DNA from: Neoasaia chiangmaiensis | GTDB lineage: Bacteria > Pseudomonadota > Alphaproteobacteria > Acetobacterales > Acetobacteraceae | DNA length: 64,000 nt | Reading direction: 5' to 3' | NCBI RefSeq assembly: GCF_002005465.1 | Contig: NZ_CP014691.1 | Location: forward strand, 62,001-126,000 | Shown here: positions 62,287 to 64,000 of the stretch, piece after piece | How positions within the stretch are numbered: position 1 is the stretch's first letter | Layout of the letters: each line of letters opens with the position of its first letter | Position numbers and translations under genes: made by a program | Notes under the pieces: model-generated | What the model was told of the DNA's origin: nothing | The model's database searches: none | What the model saw: the letters and a program-made list of their open reading frames with translations, nothing else

Positions 62287-64000
62287 ACGGGCAGACTTCT
62301 TCCGCGCCGACCGAGGCGCTGGCGGGACTGGTGGAACGGGTGACGTTTCACAACGCCGAGAACGGCTTCTGCGTCCTGCGGGTGAAGGTGCGCGGACAGC
62401 GCGATCTGGCCACTGTTGTCGGCCATGCCGCCATGATCTCGGCAGGCGAGTTCGTGCAGATGTCGGGGCGCTGGTTCAACGACCACACCCACGGCCTCCA
62501 GTTCAAGGCGGAGTTTCTGAAGGCCAGCCCGCCGACCACGGTCGAGGGCATTGAGCGCTATCTGGGCTCCGGCATGATCCGGGGCATCGGCCCGGTTTAT
62601 GCGAAGAAGCTGGTGAAAGCATTCGGCGAGGCCGTGTTCGACCTGATCGAGCAGGAGCCCGGCCGTCTACGGGAGGTGATGGGGATTGGCCCGAAGCGGG
62701 CCGGACGGATCGTCGCCGGCTGGGCGGATCAGAAGGTGATCCGCGAGATCATGCTGTTCCTGCATAGCAACGGCGTCGGCACCTCGCGGGCGGTGCGGAT
62801 CTTCAAGACCTATGGCCAGGACGCGGTTAAACTGATCAGCGAGAACCCGTACCGGCTGGCGAAGGATATTCGCGGGATCGGGTTCAAGACCGCGGATCAG
62901 ATCGCCAGGAAGATGGGCATCGCGCCCGACGCCATGATCCGGGTACGGGCAGGGATTTCCTATGCGCTCGGCGAGGCGATGGATGAAGGGCATTGCGGCC
63001 TGCCGGTCGGGGAATTGCTGACCAGCACCGCTGAACTGCTGGAGGTTGCCACCCCTCTGATCGAGACGGCCCTCGCGCTGGAACTGGAAGCGGGAGATGT
63101 GGTCGCTGACAGTGTTGGCGAAACAGACTGCATCTTTCTGGCTGGTCTCTATCGCGCCGAGCAGAGTATTGCCGAACGGCTGCGCGCCTGCGCCGTCGGT
63201 CGTCCGCCCTGGCCGGAGATCGATGCTGACAAGGCCATGACCTGGGTGGAAAGGAAGACCGGGCTGGCTCTGGCCCCCAGCCAGCAGGAGGCGGTGCGCC
63301 TGGCCCTGCGCAGCAAGGTCCTGGTGATCACCGGTGGTCCCGGTGTCGGCAAGACCACGCTGGTCAACGCCATCCTGAAGATCGTGACGGCCAAGGGCAC
63401 GGACGTGCAGCTCTGCGCGCCGACGGGCCGCGCGGCGAAACGCCTGTCGGAAAGCACGGGGCTGGAGGGGAAGACCATCCACCGCCTGCTGGAGACGGAC
63501 CCAGCAACCGGCAGTTTCAAGCGGGACGATACCAACCCGCTGATCTGCGATCTGCTGGTCGTGGACGAGGCCAGCATGGTGGACGTGCTGCTGATGCGCT
63601 CCCTGCTGCGTGCATTGCCCGATAGCGCAGCCCTGCTGATCGTGGGCGACGTGGACCAGTTGCCGTCGGTCGGACCGGGGCAGGTGCTGGCCGACATCAT
63701 CGGCTCCAACGCCGTGCCGGTGGTGCGGCTGACGGAGGTGTTTCGCCAGGCAGCGCAGAGCCGGATCATCACCAATGCGCACCGGATCAATGAGGGCAGG
63801 ATGCCCGAACTGAGTGCGGAAGAGGGATCGGATTTCTACTTCGTCGAAGCGGCCGACCCGGAGATCGGGCTGCGCAAGCTGCTGGCGCTGGTGAAGGACC
63901 GCATCCCGGCGCGGTTCGGGTTGGACCCGGTTCGCGACGTACAGGTGCTTTGCCCGATGAATCGGGGCGGCCTTGGGGCGCGGTCCCTGAATATCGAACT
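62283..64000 (+). CDS. recD2: RecD2-like SF1B DNA helicase (3' end outside window)
   Basis: The frame starts at GTG 62283, overlapping the tag stop, and is open to the right edge (about 572 codons seen of an expected 720-760). It has an N-terminal OB-like domain (FHNAENGFCVLRVKVRGQ), tandem helix-hairpin-helix motifs (GIGPVYAKKLVKAFG, GIGPKRAGRIVAGW, GIGFKTADQIARKMG), Walker A GGPGVGKTT at about 351-359, CAPTGRAAKRLSE, Walker B VVDEAS at about 428, and GDVDQLPSVGPGQVL. This is the RecD2/TraA-like 5'-3' helicase family, acting in DNA repair or plasmid processing. Confidence 0.9.
   Translation, partial: MNGQTSSAPTEALAGLVERVTFHNAENGFCVLRVKVRGQRDLATVVGHAAMISAGEFVQMSGRWFNDHTHGLQFKAEFLKASPPTTVEGIERYLGSGMIRGIGPVYAKKLVKAFGEAVFDLIEQEPGRLREVMGIGPKRAGRIVAGWADQKVIREIMLFLHSNGVGTSRAVRIFKTYGQDAVKLISENPYRLAKDIRGIGFKTADQIARKMGIAPDAMIRVRAGISYALGEAMDEGHCGLPVGELLTSTAELLEVATPLIETALALELEAGDVVADSVGETDCIFLAGLYRAEQSIAERLRACAVGRPPWPEIDADKAMTWVERKTGLALAPSQQEAVRLALRSKVLVITGGPGVGKTTLVNAILKIVTAKGTDVQLCAPTGRAAKRLSESTGLEGKTIHRLLETDPATGSFKRDDTNPLICDLLVVDEASMVDVLLMRSLLRALPDSAALLIVGDVDQLPSVGPGQVLADIIGSNAVPVVRLTEVFRQAAQSRIITNAHRINEGRMPELSAEEGSDFYFVEAADPEIGLRKLLALVKDRIPARFGLDPVRDVQVLCPMNRGGLGARSLNIE

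Overview
The window looks like a mosaic stretch of an alphaproteobacterial genome or large plasmid, most plausibly from an acetic acid bacterium (Acetobacteraceae). This rests on high GC, many SDR and efflux genes, insertion-sequence types common in that family, and plasmid/ICE-style accessory genes. The genus cannot be fixed from the sequence alone. No rRNA, tRNA or CRISPR array was seen.

Layout. 1-11.4 kb is a run of small regulator/enzyme pairs: a hydrolase plus metallo-beta-lactamase-fold operon with a divergent LysR, cupin, LysR/amidohydrolase, SDR/TetR with an 18-bp perfect inverted repeat, SDR/AraC, and flavin monooxygenase/MarR. 11.4-14.7 kb is a decaying zinc-limitation locus: a Zur-like box between a DUF1826 operon and a CobW GTPase broken by a frameshift and fused to a truncated phospholipase C, followed by a nuclease-like fragment. 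14.8-20.5 kb is a LacI-type regulator beside a tripartite efflux operon (MFS, HlyD, NodT) ending in a DoxX-like gene. 20.7-24.5 kb carries a large serine recombinase and an orphan DNA methyltransferase. 24.8-29.7 kb holds an SDR pseudogene, a CMD-SDR-RibD-like operon, a LysR, a cupin and a Bcr-type MFS. 30-33.5 kb is a plasmid/ICE module (PAPS-reductase-like, ParB-like, small accessory protein) with shared purine-rich leaders. It ends at a 748-bp duplicate of positions 197-944 and a stack of nested IS fragments (34.3-35.4 kb).

35.4-52.6 kb is the most interesting part: a coherent catabolic island of two divergent operon pairs plus a TonB receptor. It encodes a BisC-like molybdoenzyme, an ACS-family transporter, a D-cysteine-desulfhydrase-like PLP enzyme, a sulfurtransferase, an ornithine-cyclodeaminase-family protein, an unusual M20 hydrolase, hydantoinase/oxoprolinase A and B, a DAO-type flavin oxidase, a GntR/FCD regulator and an SDR. 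A 15-bp palindrome, GATATATSATATATC, or a one-mismatch version lies in all three promoter regions. I infer one GntR-controlled regulon for uptake and breakdown of a sulfur-containing, probably S-oxidised and cyclic-amide or gamma-glutamyl-type amino-acid derivative. The substrate is not shown by the sequence.

52.6-54.5 kb is an IS graveyard (IS630, IS5 and IS3 remnants). 54.6-60.2 kb is a leftward aromatic-acid-type efflux operon (YtcA, HlyD-type, FUSC, NodT, MarR). 60.3-61.7 kb holds IS110, IS701 and haloperoxidase remnants. The window closes with tag (3-methyladenine glycosylase) translationally coupled to a RecD2-like helicase that runs off the end.
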